Source: Flavobacteriales bacterium
GTDB taxonomy: Bacteria; Bacteroidota; Bacteroidia; Flavobacteriales; BACL11
Assembly: GCA_002710495.1 (NCBI GenBank)
Contig: PAKE01000022.1
Span: forward strand, 48,597-60,534
DNA length: 11,938 nt
Reading direction: 5' to 3'
Made by a program: the position numbers and the translations under genes. Of this stretch, positions 7,701-11,938 are shown piece after piece; position 1 is the stretch's first letter, and each line of letters begins with the position of its first letter. The notes under the pieces are model-generated. The model did not search any database, had not been told where the DNA came from, and worked only from the letters and a program-made list of their open reading frames with translations.

Positions 7701-8404
7701 GCTCCAAAACAACTAATATCCTCTCCATTATAATCAGATGTAATACTCCCATTTGGAGTAAGTAACGGTGGCTCATCAACAAGAATACTTGTAGCAGAAG
7801 AAGGGCTTACAGAACATCCCTCATTATCAATTATATTTATGTTATAAGTGTCTGCGCATAAGCTAGAATAAGTCGAGTCAAAAGATGTAAAAAATGATGG
7901 CGATCCTGTTCCAAATGTGACACTATAAGGAGGAGTACCACCCAATACATTTATATTAACTTGAGCATCACAATCTCCGAAACACTGAAGTGGAGAAGTT
8001 AATAAAGCTGTATTAGATAGTTGTAATGGTTGAGTTATATTTATAGAAGAAAAGTCATATATTGACCCCGGATTAGATCCATTAGGATTAGTCCCATAAT
8101 ACAAAATAGAATCTACTAAACGAACTGTATAGTTTTGAGCTGCTAAACCTGGGACATTAATACTAGTTACAGTAGTGTTGTTTGTTGATGTAATCGGTAT
8201 AAAAGTAGATCCAATAAAGTAACCAACAATCACCTTTGCAGCTGCAGCTGGAATTGTTTGGTTAACTAGAATATTAATTTCTGCTAAATCACCATAACAT
8301 AAAATAGGAGTGGTAACAGTAACAGAGTTAATAGTTTGAGCATTGGATTCTGTCGAATAAAACGACATTATTAAAACTAATCCTAGAAGTAGTGTTTTTT
8401 TCAT
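1769..8404 (-). CDS. Giant secreted SprB-repeat protein with type B T9SS C-terminal sorting domain
   Basis: A 2211-residue cell-surface or secreted protein. Residues 1-22 are a Sec signal peptide with likely cleavage at A22|Q23. Residues 24-137 form a degenerate repeat with a lone C36. About 22 SprB-type repeats follow (residues 139-1960), then one or two Ig/PKD-like beta domains (about 1969-2122). The last 86 residues are a type B sorting domain. Relatives include SprB, the gliding adhesin of Flavobacterium johnsoniae, which is about three times longer. The likely role is surface adhesion or attachment, but no gld/spr motor genes are in this window, so gliding itself cannot be claimed. Cysteines are almost exactly paired, two or four per repeat, suggesting disulfides formed in the periplasm. 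Only a weak promoter-like box (AAATTTTG, minus strand, 8464-8457) is visible upstream; a 9-base-period duplication sits just before the ATG. First gene of an operon with the PorP/SprF-like gene. Confidence 0.95.
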   Translation of the reverse strand: MKKTLLLGLVLIMSFYSTESNAQTINSVTVTTPILCYGDLAEINILVNQTIPAAAAKVIVGYFIGSTFIPITSTNNTTVTSINVPGLAAQNYTVRLVDSILYYGTNPNGSNPGSIYDFSSINITQPLQLSNTALLTSPLQCFGDCDAQVNINVLGGTPPYSVTFGTGSPSFFTSFDSTYSSLCADTYNINIIDNEGCSVSPSSATSILVDEPPLLTPNGSITSDYNGEDISCFGASDGEITASVVLNTGTPSYQYSINGGALQSTPVFSGLTAGTYTIYYIDANGCDTSEDFTLSDPPGLSGSISISSQVNCVGGCDGELTFQVNNILTGTPGTPPSYTYAIVGGSFQSSQIFPGLCGDSTYSIIVMDANGCQDTTDKYLSEPDSLIFSDSLSDYNGFNISCFGYSDGSIHFQNPSGGNSPYQYSIGGTFSNNMNYTGLSATNNPYTVTLKDDNGCIEVHNITLTEPDEFSINLTIDSVYGPTNTPISCPGFCDGGISVVPTNGVAPILYDLTTYPTQTSTFWTGLCGDITFGTYTLNATDANGCPASTNITLQEPLPFVYTVDSTPEYCSDSNGTASINVTQGGTGSYAYLWDDLQFQSTATATGLMSNLYQVRFTDANGCMESQFVFVTEVDITITFDSVPPCSGGLLGEATANPNGVPPYSYLWGTGQTTQTITGLNPGYYSVTVTDFNGCTITDSVEIPLAQIVNVAVDLSNSTQSVLCNGYPADTITVIASGGSGFATYQYNIPGASPTPQYNTVFTGIYPGTYPIVAVDANGCSDTTLFTISEPDIIYFTATFSNVSCHSGSNGFAWVDSVSGGTGTPYSYTWVNSNSDTISQSYMATNLIAGTYTVSVTDIYSCVSNPQSVSVTISEPTPLVSTTTIINHSSCEGNQTAANGEAQVIASQGTPGYSYSWTGPSWPTYPLGFTATGDNIINLWPGTYYVTIIDDTGCIHYDTAVINPGVNPILDLTVQNVSCFGFNNGTITTGAISGTPPYSFSDNGFSTPGNPFGYTFPATGPSSYFITVIDAEGCTDSDSIFINEPDELVISSLTPQNISCYDSADGQITANVYGGTGSYSYFWNNGGQTTNPAVGLIPSTIGTPYFVIVTDSMGCSKVSSSQPITQPDELIISLLTVSHVSCNDGSDGSVISTVIGGTQPYFYSWSGGLDSISNLSAGDDTLTVTDGNGCITSQNFTVTEPQALSIQFTRDSVTCLGGSDGDASAIISGGTNPYSLLWDDSSTTAIVTTFDAGFHTLTVTDGNGCTFTDSVEILEPSQSVQIDSLIISEISCFEADDASIKILATGGYAPYMYSNDNGVTTQNTIFFGNLPSDQYIVYVEDNIGCTDTVHIYIDQPDSLYIDTTIFSPISCNGANDGYILNNPGGIVAVGGTQPYLYSLNGLAYHISPINFPPFGPGLQTVEVLDANNCAAQDIIIVTEPNPIYVNITTSNWNGYEVQCHGGSNGTANISINGGTGPYTTKVLDVLGNIVYNGNSLIIDNILAPNFGGAGLYTFVITDNSGCEYIEDITYQEPTAITHSFVITHITCTGWSNGSITWNGSGGVGSATTYLYGWSTGDTTYSINGLGTGSYTITVEDLNGCNSNSIAVLDNSSVLDASIGSSQNPSCWNYCDGEIEVLPSGGVPNINSSGNPTFNYQWNDQLSQITQTAIGLCVDDATNSQTFNCIITDALGCTITETVTLTQPDPISVSIASTSDWNGYNISCNGYNDGDITVSTTGGNPGIITYTWNTGQSNPSTSINNLIAGTYVVVSADVNLCMDTLNITLTEPTAIEAIIDDITDVHCYDGSTGEISVTVTGGTWNILNQYTYDWEPNTIGTPSDIFVNPTGTGTLSGINEGLYSVTVTDINGCEIESNSVYVKDPDNELTIFTDSTDASCLTKGSATTYVLGGTPIYTYLWSPGGQTTATATELDPNTTYTVTVTDYNGCIITDTTYINGYRNVFLPNNDDQIDSIICLGTEVDILVEDQGYEYLWNTGQTTPSITVTPQDFITIYTLSITDPACSTSYEVEAKYTVTQSDINPVATPDPLVLGDQVTIESSYSYDSYQWGWNWIDVVDINSSTYPGYYQNSAEGMSMTDYPESSTWYYVEVTDGACKSLDSVYVVVGPVPYDAISPNGDGLNDEWEILDISSYPTADVQIFNRWGSLIFSSTGENYNNNRWNGENEGKLLPVGTYYYTINLKDGSELQTGAVTIVR
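1772..2029 (-). other. Type B T9SS sorting domain (gliding-motility C-terminal domain family)
   Basis: Residues 2126-2211 of the giant protein match the type B C-terminal domain family (TIGR04131/CHU_C type). Visible hallmarks are SPNGDGLND at 2130-2138, IFNRWG at 2155-2160, WNG at 2176-2178, LPVGTYYY at 2185-2192, and the terminal G-x-VTIVR. This domain targets cargo through the type IX secretion pore. Type B cargo generally depends on a PorP/SprF-like partner, which is encoded immediately downstream. Confidence 0.95.
2525..7990 (-). repeat. Array of about 22 SprB-type protein repeats
   Basis: By eye, 22 repeats of 73-97 residues (mean about 83) cover residues 139-1960 of the giant protein. 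The consensus is (I/V)SC.G..DG.I, then GGT.PY.Y, then G-L..GTY.V.V.D.NGC, then (T/S)EPD. The first cysteines of the repeats are at residues 141, 232, 312, 402, 489, 570, 645, 723, 804, 890, 978, 1059, 1141, 1214, 1291, 1370, 1458, 1546, 1625, 1722, 1801 and 1894. Each pairs with a cysteine in the later NGC motif or its equivalent. The DNA copies are strongly diverged and I found no long perfect direct repeats, so this is an old array rather than a recent expansion. Repeat boundaries are my own reading. Confidence 0.9.
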
Positions 8405-8553
8405 TTCTTTAGTGCTTTTAGTGCTATTTAATGTATATATTTAATGGCGCAAGATACAAAATTTATTAAAACTAGTATATATCCTTCTTTTTATTAAAAG
8501 ATCCTTTGTGTAAAAAGTAAGGAGTCTATCTTTTACGATATCTGTGATTTTAT

Positions 8554-8970
8554 CTAACAAATCTGAGTAAAAGCATCTTTTAAATTATCTGCTATCATTT
8601 GTGAAGATCTTCCTTCAATATGATGTCTTTCTATAAAATGAACTAATTTTCCATCCTGAAACAATGCAATGCATGGGGAAGATGGAGGGAATGGATTCAT
8701 ATATTCTCTTGCTTTAGCAACTGCTCCTATGTCTTGCCCTGCAAAAACAGTAGCAAACACATCAGGTTTAGGGATAAAGGTTTTAGCAAGTTTTACGGCT
8801 GGTCTAGCATTTCCAGCTGCACAACCACACACAGAATTAACAATTACAAGTACAGTTCCTTCTTTCTTGTTCAAAATTTCTTCTACTTCTTCTGAAGTTC
8901 TCATTTCAATAAATCCAACTGAAGTTAAATCTTCTCTCATTGGCTTACACATTTCTTCTGGATAATTCAT
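8554..8970 (-). CDS. BrxA/BrxB (YphP/YqiW) family bacilliredoxin
   Basis: A 138-residue thioredoxin-fold protein of the DUF1094 family, close to the usual length of about 144. The active site is the unusual C-G-C motif at C48-G49-C50 within NSVCGCAAGNARPA, and a cis-proline-like SSPC lies at residues 97-100. Other cysteines are C8, C100 and the final residue C138. In Bacillus, BrxA and BrxB remove bacillithiol from mixed disulfides on oxidised proteins. Bacillithiol synthesis genes are known in several Bacteroidota, so the same role is plausible but not shown in this window. It is cytoplasmic, with no signal peptide. It lies 32 bases downstream of tadA on the same strand and may be read through from it, but a perfect TAnnTTTG box at 8998-8991 could provide its own start. 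I see no convincing terminator between it and the SprB-repeat gene. Confidence 0.92.
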   Translation of the reverse strand: MNYPEEMCKPMREDLTSVGFIEMRTSEEVEEILNKKEGTVLVIVNSVCGCAAGNARPAVKLAKTFIPKPDVFATVFAGQDIGAVAKAREYMNPFPPSSPCIALFQDGKLVHFIERHHIEGRSSQMIADNLKDAFTQIC

Positions 8971-8990
8971 TTTTTATTTTTTTATTAATA

Positions 8991-8998
8991 CAAAAATA
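8991..8998 (-). promoter_or_regulatory. Candidate -7 box upstream of the bacilliredoxin gene
   Basis: On the minus strand TATTTTTG matches the Bacteroidota -7 consensus TAnnTTTG exactly, and would start transcription about 13-16 bases before the ATG at 8970. No TTG is present at the expected -33 distance, which falls inside the end of tadA, so the match is only half a promoter. Confidence 0.35.
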
Positions 8999-9002
8999 CG
9001 TT

Positions 9003-9452
9003 TTATGTTCTTTTATGCTGAAAAAAATCCTGTAAAATTTTACTGCATTTCTCTTCATGTATTCCTTTGGTTATTTCTGTTTTAGGATGTAAAACACTTC
9101 TTTTAACAGATAAAAATCCTCTTTTTTCATCAGAAGCTCCATAAACAATTCTCTTGATCTGAGTCCAAAAAGATGCTCCTCCACACATAATACAGGGTTC
9201 TAAAGTTACGTATAGAGTGCATTCATTTAAGTATTTGCCGCCCAGATAATTTGCTGCAGAAGTAAACGCTTGCATTTCAGCATGTGCAGTTACATCATTT
9301 AATCTCTCAGTATAATTATGAGCACGAGCAATTATCTGATTATCGCAAACTATAATTGCTCCTACGGGAACTTCATCTAATATCATGGCTTTTTCAGCTT
9401 CTTTTAATGCTTCAGTCATAAAATATTCATCTGAGAAAGGATTTGTTTCCAT
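9003..9452 (-). CDS. tadA: tRNA-specific adenosine deaminase TadA (nucleoside deaminase family)
   Basis: A 149-residue cytidine/deoxycytidylate-deaminase-fold enzyme. The zinc site is complete: H57-A58-E59, where E59 is the proton shuttle, and P86-C87-I-M-C90. The N-terminal VPVGAIIV strand (28-35) and the substrate-side N46 are also present. TadA converts adenosine 34 to inosine in the anticodon of tRNA-Arg(ACG), letting it read CGU, CGC and CGA. The segment GASDEKRG (105-112) aligns with the usual GA.D.K.G of TadA. Some relatives in this family deaminate guanine instead, so the substrate is assigned from overall resemblance and length. It is divergent from aspS across 55 bases and followed after 32 bases by the bacilliredoxin gene. 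The ATG at 9452 is preceded by a perfect TAnnTTTG box about 5 bases upstream, which would imply a nearly leaderless message; alternatively the true promoter lies further up. Confidence 0.88.
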   Translation of the reverse strand: METNPFSDEYFMTEALKEAEKAMILDEVPVGAIIVCDNQIIARAHNYTERLNDVTAHAEMQAFTSAANYLGGKYLNECTLYVTLEPCIMCGGASFWTQIKRIVYGASDEKRGFLSVKRSVLHPKTEITKGIHEEKCSKILQDFFQHKRT

Positions 9453-9456
9453 TTTG

Positions 9457-9464
9457 CAAATATA
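9457..9464 (-). promoter_or_regulatory. Candidate -7 box for tadA
   Basis: TATATTTG on the minus strand matches TAnnTTTG exactly. The nearest upstream TTG (9490-9488) is 23 bases away, longer than the usual 17-20. The box is only 4 bases from the ATG at 9452, so transcription would begin at or inside the first codons, which weakens this candidate or points to a leaderless start. Confidence 0.3.
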
Positions 9465-9471
9465 AGAGTTG

Positions 9472-9479
9472 CAATTTTG
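9472..9479 (+). promoter_or_regulatory. Candidate -7 box for the aspS operon
   Basis: CAATTTTG differs from TAnnTTTG at one position and would place the start near 9484-9487, giving a leader of about 22 bases before the aspS ATG at 9508. A TTG at 9454-9456 is 15 bases upstream, slightly short of the usual spacing. The leader is A-rich with no Shine-Dalgarno sequence, as usual in Bacteroidota. Confidence 0.3.
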
Positions 9480-9507
9480 TAATTTCGCAATCTAAATAAA
9501 AAATAAA

Positions 9508-11253
9508 ATGTTAAGAACTAAAACTTGCGGAGAACTAAATATTAGCAATGTTTCAGAAGAAATAACCTTAAGTGGTTGGGTGCAAAAAAACCGAGACTTA
9601 GGTGGTATGACTTTTGTAGATTTAAGGGATAGATACGGAATTACTCAACTTGCATTTAATATGCACGAAAACTCTGATTTATGCGAAAAAGCAAGAAAAC
9701 TTGGCAGAGAATTTGTAATCCAAGTTAATGGAGAGGTCATAGAACGTAGTTCAAAAAACACGAATATCTCAACAGGAGAAATCGAAATAAAAGTAACTGA
9801 ACTTACACTTCTGAACGCATCAAAAACACCCCCATTTACAATTGAAGATGAAACCGATGGTGGAGATGAACTTAGAATGAAATACAGATATCTCGATATC
9901 AGAAGAGCCCCAATAAAAGAAAATATAATACTAAGATCAAGAGTTGCTTCGGAAACAAGAAAATATCTAGACGCTCGGGGGTTTTATGAAATTGAAACTC
10001 CTTATTTAATTAAATCTACTCCAGAAGGAGCAAGAGATTTTGTGGTGCCAAGCAGAATGAATGAAGGTCAATTCTACGCCCTTCCACAATCTCCACAAAC
10101 ATTCAAACAACTTTTGATGGTTGCTGGTATGGATAAATATTATCAGATTGTAAGATGTTTTAGAGATGAGGATTTAAGAGCGGACAGACAGCCAGAATTT
10201 ACACAAATTGATTGTGAAATGGCTTTTGTAGAACAAGAAGATATCTTAAATATGTTTGAAGGACTTACCCGACATTTATTAAAAGAAGTAAAAAATGTAG
10301 AGGTGTCCGATTTCCCTAGAATGACATATGATGAAGCTATGAAAATGTATGGTTCTGATAAACCAGACATCCGATTTGGAATGAAGTTTATAGAAATGAA
10401 TGATGTGTGTCAGCAAAATGATTTTGTTGTATTTGATAGCGCAGAACTAGTAGTAGGGATTAATGTAAAAGGTGGGTCCTCTTTTACTAGAAAAGAACTT
10501 GATACGATAACTGATTTTGTGAAAACTCCTCAGATTGGAGCTAAAGGATTAGTATATTGTAAGTGTAATGAGGATGGTACTTTCAAATCATCTGTAGATA
10601 AATTTTTCTCGCAAGAAGATTTAAATAATTGGGCCGACAAATGCAAATCCTCCGCAGGAGATTTAATTTTGGTAATGGCTGGAGAAACTGAAAAAACAAG
10701 AAAAGCTCTTTCTAATTTACGATTACACTTAGCTGAAAAATTAGGACTTAGAAATTCTGATGCATTTGCTCCTCTTTGGGTGCTGGACTTTCCTTTATTG
10801 GAATGGGATGAAGAAACTGAAAAATATCATGCTATGCACCATCCGTTTACCTCTCCAAAACAAAATGACATAGAAAAACTTGATACGGACCCATCTAGAG
10901 TTAGAGCAAATGCGTATGACTTAGTGCTTAACGGAAACGAAATTGGAGGAGGAAGTATTAGGATTCATGATAAAGATTTGCAAAAACTTATGTTTAAACA
11001 TCTTGGATTTACAGAAGAACAAGCAAAAGAACAATTTGGATTTTTAATGGACGCATTCGAATATGGAGCTCCTCCTCATGGTGGAGTTGCTTTTGGGTTC
11101 GATAGACTTTGTGCTATTATGGGAGGACAAGAAAGTATCCGTGATTTTATTGCCTTCCCAAAGAATAATTCTGGTCGTGATGTGATGATTGATTCTCCTG
11201 CTAATATTGATGAGGAACAATTAAAAGAACTTAATATTAAATTACAAAAATGA
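9508..11253 (+). CDS. aspS: Aspartyl-tRNA synthetase
   Basis: A 581-residue bacterial-type class II synthetase, which charges tRNA-Asp with aspartate. An N-terminal OB-fold anticodon-binding domain (about 1-105) contains [19 protein letters not shown]. The catalytic domain shows [11 protein letters not shown] (171-183), the aspartate-site QSPQ (194-197), motif 2 [18 protein letters not shown] (218-235), the bacterial GAD insertion (about 290-410), HHPFTSP (444-450), GGGSIRIH (480-487) and motif 3 with R533 in GFDRL. Leu31 matches the E. coli enzyme rather than the His reported in non-discriminating forms, so it is probably specific for tRNA-Asp (inference). All motifs look intact. The stop codon overlaps the start of the DUF420 gene (ATGA), so the two are probably translationally coupled. 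Confidence 0.98.
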   Translation: MLRTKTCGELNISNVSEEITLSGWVQKNRDLGGMTFVDLRDRYGITQLAFNMHENSDLCEKARKLGREFVIQVNGEVIERSSKNTNISTGEIEIKVTELTLLNASKTPPFTIEDETDGGDELRMKYRYLDIRRAPIKENIILRSRVASETRKYLDARGFYEIETPYLIKSTPEGARDFVVPSRMNEGQFYALPQSPQTFKQLLMVAGMDKYYQIVRCFRDEDLRADRQPEFTQIDCEMAFVEQEDILNMFEGLTRHLLKEVKNVEVSDFPRMTYDEAMKMYGSDKPDIRFGMKFIEMNDVCQQNDFVVFDSAELVVGINVKGGSSFTRKELDTITDFVKTPQIGAKGLVYCKCNEDGTFKSSVDKFFSQEDLNNWADKCKSSAGDLILVMAGETEKTRKALSNLRLHLAEKLGLRNSDAFAPLWVLDFPLLEWDEETEKYHAMHHPFTSPKQNDIEKLDTDPSRVRANAYDLVLNGNEIGGGSIRIHDKDLQKLMFKHLGFTEEQAKEQFGFLMDAFEYGAPPHGGVAFGFDRLCAIMGGQESIRDFIAFPKNNSGRDVMIDSPANIDEEQLKELNIKLQK

Positions 11254-11786
11254 TAAAAAAACAAGATTCCTTTTTTGTTCCATTAATTATTACTTTATCT
11301 GTAATAATTCCTGTTGCGGTAGCTTTATTGATGCTTTTCCCAGATGTATTACATATTGAATCTGATGCTTTTGATTTTAGTTCACTTCCTTTTTTTCACG
11401 CAATATTAAATGGCTTTACTGCTATTTTACTTTTTACCGGATTTATTTGGATAAAAAACAAAAAAACTAACGCTCATAAAATATCTATGATTACTGTGTT
11501 TGTATTATCATCTATATTTTTAATTTCATATGTAACATCAAAACTTACGAACAGTCCTGTGCCATTTGGTGGAGAGGGGAGCGTTAGATATCTATATTTC
11601 TTTGTTTTAATTAGCCATATTTCTCTTTCTATTCCAGTATTACCTCTTGCTTTATTTTCAATTTATAGAGGAATAACTGGGGAAATTGATAAACATAAGA
11701 AAATAGTAAAATGGACTTTCCCAATTTGGATGTATGTAGCAATTACTGGGGTAATGGTATATTTATTTATGGCTCCTTATTATTAG
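11250..11786 (+). CDS. DUF420 family integral membrane protein, probable cytochrome oxidase assembly role
   Basis: A 178-residue inner-membrane protein with five predicted membrane segments (about residues 9-30, 47-68, 77-97, 114-138 and 154-174). The segments [19 protein letters not shown] and [11 protein letters not shown] match the DUF420 (YozB-like) family. Histidines H50, H76, H123 and H149 lie at or near membrane ends, as expected for heme or metal ligands, but the biochemical function is not established. DUF420 genes are often found among cytochrome oxidase assembly genes, and here the next gene is ctaA, which supports that role (inference). The ATG at 11250 overlaps the aspS stop by 4 bases, and ctaA starts 1 base after the TAG stop, so the three genes form a tight operon. 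Confidence 0.88.
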   Translation: MIKKQDSFFVPLIITLSVIIPVAVALLMLFPDVLHIESDAFDFSSLPFFHAILNGFTAILLFTGFIWIKNKKTNAHKISMITVFVLSSIFLISYVTSKLTNSPVPFGGEGSVRYLYFFVLISHISLSIPVLPLALFSIYRGITGEIDKHKKIVKWTFPIWMYVAITGVMVYLFMAPYY

Positions 11787-11787
11787 A

Positions 11788-11938
11788 ATGAAGGAAAACA
11801 GACCCATAATTTTATGGCTGATTTCAGGATGTCTCCTTATCTTTATTATGGTCATAGTAGGAGGAATTACCAGGCTTACCGATTCAGGACTTTCCATGGT
11901 AGATTGGAGTATCTATGGAGAATTCCCTACTGAAAAAA
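11788..11938 (+). CDS. ctaA: Heme A synthase, CtaA/COX15 family (partial, 5' end only)
   Basis: Fifty codons are visible from the ATG at 11788 before the window ends. After a short charged start (MKENRP), a first membrane helix (about residues 7-25) leads into VIVGGITRLTDSGLSMVDW (23-41). The GG.TRLT.SGLSMV.W pattern is diagnostic of the first helix and loop of heme A synthase. CtaA oxidises the C8 methyl of heme O to make heme A for aa3-type cytochrome c oxidase in the inner membrane. The start lies 1 base after the DUF420 stop. Whether this is the type with or without the extracellular cysteine pair cannot be judged, since that loop is beyond the window. The gene implies an aerobic organism with a heme A oxidase. 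Confidence 0.93.
   Translation, partial: MKENRPIILWLISGCLLIFIMVIVGGITRLTDSGLSMVDWSIYGEFPTEK

Noticed and set aside
2525..7990. Regularly recurring similar DNA segments (for example around 2571, 4608, 4836 and 6320) that superficially resemble a repeat or CRISPR-like array.
   Set aside because: They are diverged, spaced by the protein repeat period and lie in one intact reading frame; they encode the conserved V-T-D-x-N-G-C strand.
1769..8404. Reading the giant protein as a proven gliding-motility adhesin.
   Set aside because: The repeats and sorting domain are shared by many non-motility surface proteins, and no gld or spr motor genes are visible in the window.
8405..8553. Search for a terminator after the bacilliredoxin gene and a clear promoter for the giant gene.
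   Set aside because: Only very weak hairpins of about five A/T-rich base pairs and one imperfect -7 box (8457-8464) are visible; nothing strong enough to annotate.
8669..8965. Open frame of 98 codons on the plus strand opposite the bacilliredoxin gene.
   Set aside because: It lies wholly within a well-recognised gene on the other strand and its translation resembles no protein family I know.
9003..9452. Guanine deaminase or cytidine deaminase as an alternative identity for the deaminase.
   Set aside because: The VPVGAI, HAE and LEPC..C pattern and about 150-residue length fit TadA best; the alternative is kept only as residual uncertainty.

Overview
The window looks like ordinary chromosome from an AT-rich member of the Bacteroidota, most likely a flavobacterium-like, aerobic lineage. 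The evidence is a giant SprB-repeat protein with a type B type IX secretion (T9SS) sorting domain, a PorP/SprF-family partner gene, A-rich leaders without Shine-Dalgarno sites, and promoter boxes close to the Bacteroidota TTG / TAnnTTTG consensus.

Layout. (1) Positions 1-591, minus strand: two adjacent single-domain rhodaneses. The first to be transcribed is cytoplasmic. The second is a lipoprotein, cut off by the window edge. A candidate promoter lies just upstream of the pair. (2) Positions 780-8404, minus strand: a two-gene secretion operon. A 2211-residue secreted protein with about 22 SprB-type repeats is followed after 4 bases by a PorP/SprF-like outer-membrane protein, and then by an intrinsic terminator. 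(3) Positions 8554-9452, minus strand: tadA (tRNA adenosine deaminase) and a BrxA/BrxB-type bacilliredoxin 32 bases downstream. (4) Positions 9508-11938, plus strand: aspS (aspartyl-tRNA synthetase), a DUF420 membrane protein overlapping it by 4 bases, and the start of ctaA (heme A synthase) 1 base later. tadA and aspS are divergent across a 55-base gap.

How the genes work together. The large protein and its PorP/SprF neighbour fit the known pairing in which a type B T9SS cargo has a dedicated outer-membrane partner for export or surface attachment. The plus-strand cluster joins translation (aspS) to cytochrome oxidase biogenesis (DUF420, ctaA). The rhodaneses and the bacilliredoxin belong to sulfur and thiol chemistry, but they are about 8 kb apart and nothing shows that they act together.

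I see no clear undescribed multi-gene system: no mobile element, CRISPR array, RNA gene or defence locus. The most interesting signal is inside the giant repeat protein. Four of its repeats carry an extra cysteine pair that occurs only as a pair. These repeats tend to be followed by a repeat with a distinctive D/N-x-N-G linker, and the array is zoned along its length. No gene-free stretch exceeds 300 bases; the largest gaps are 592-828 and 8405-8553.
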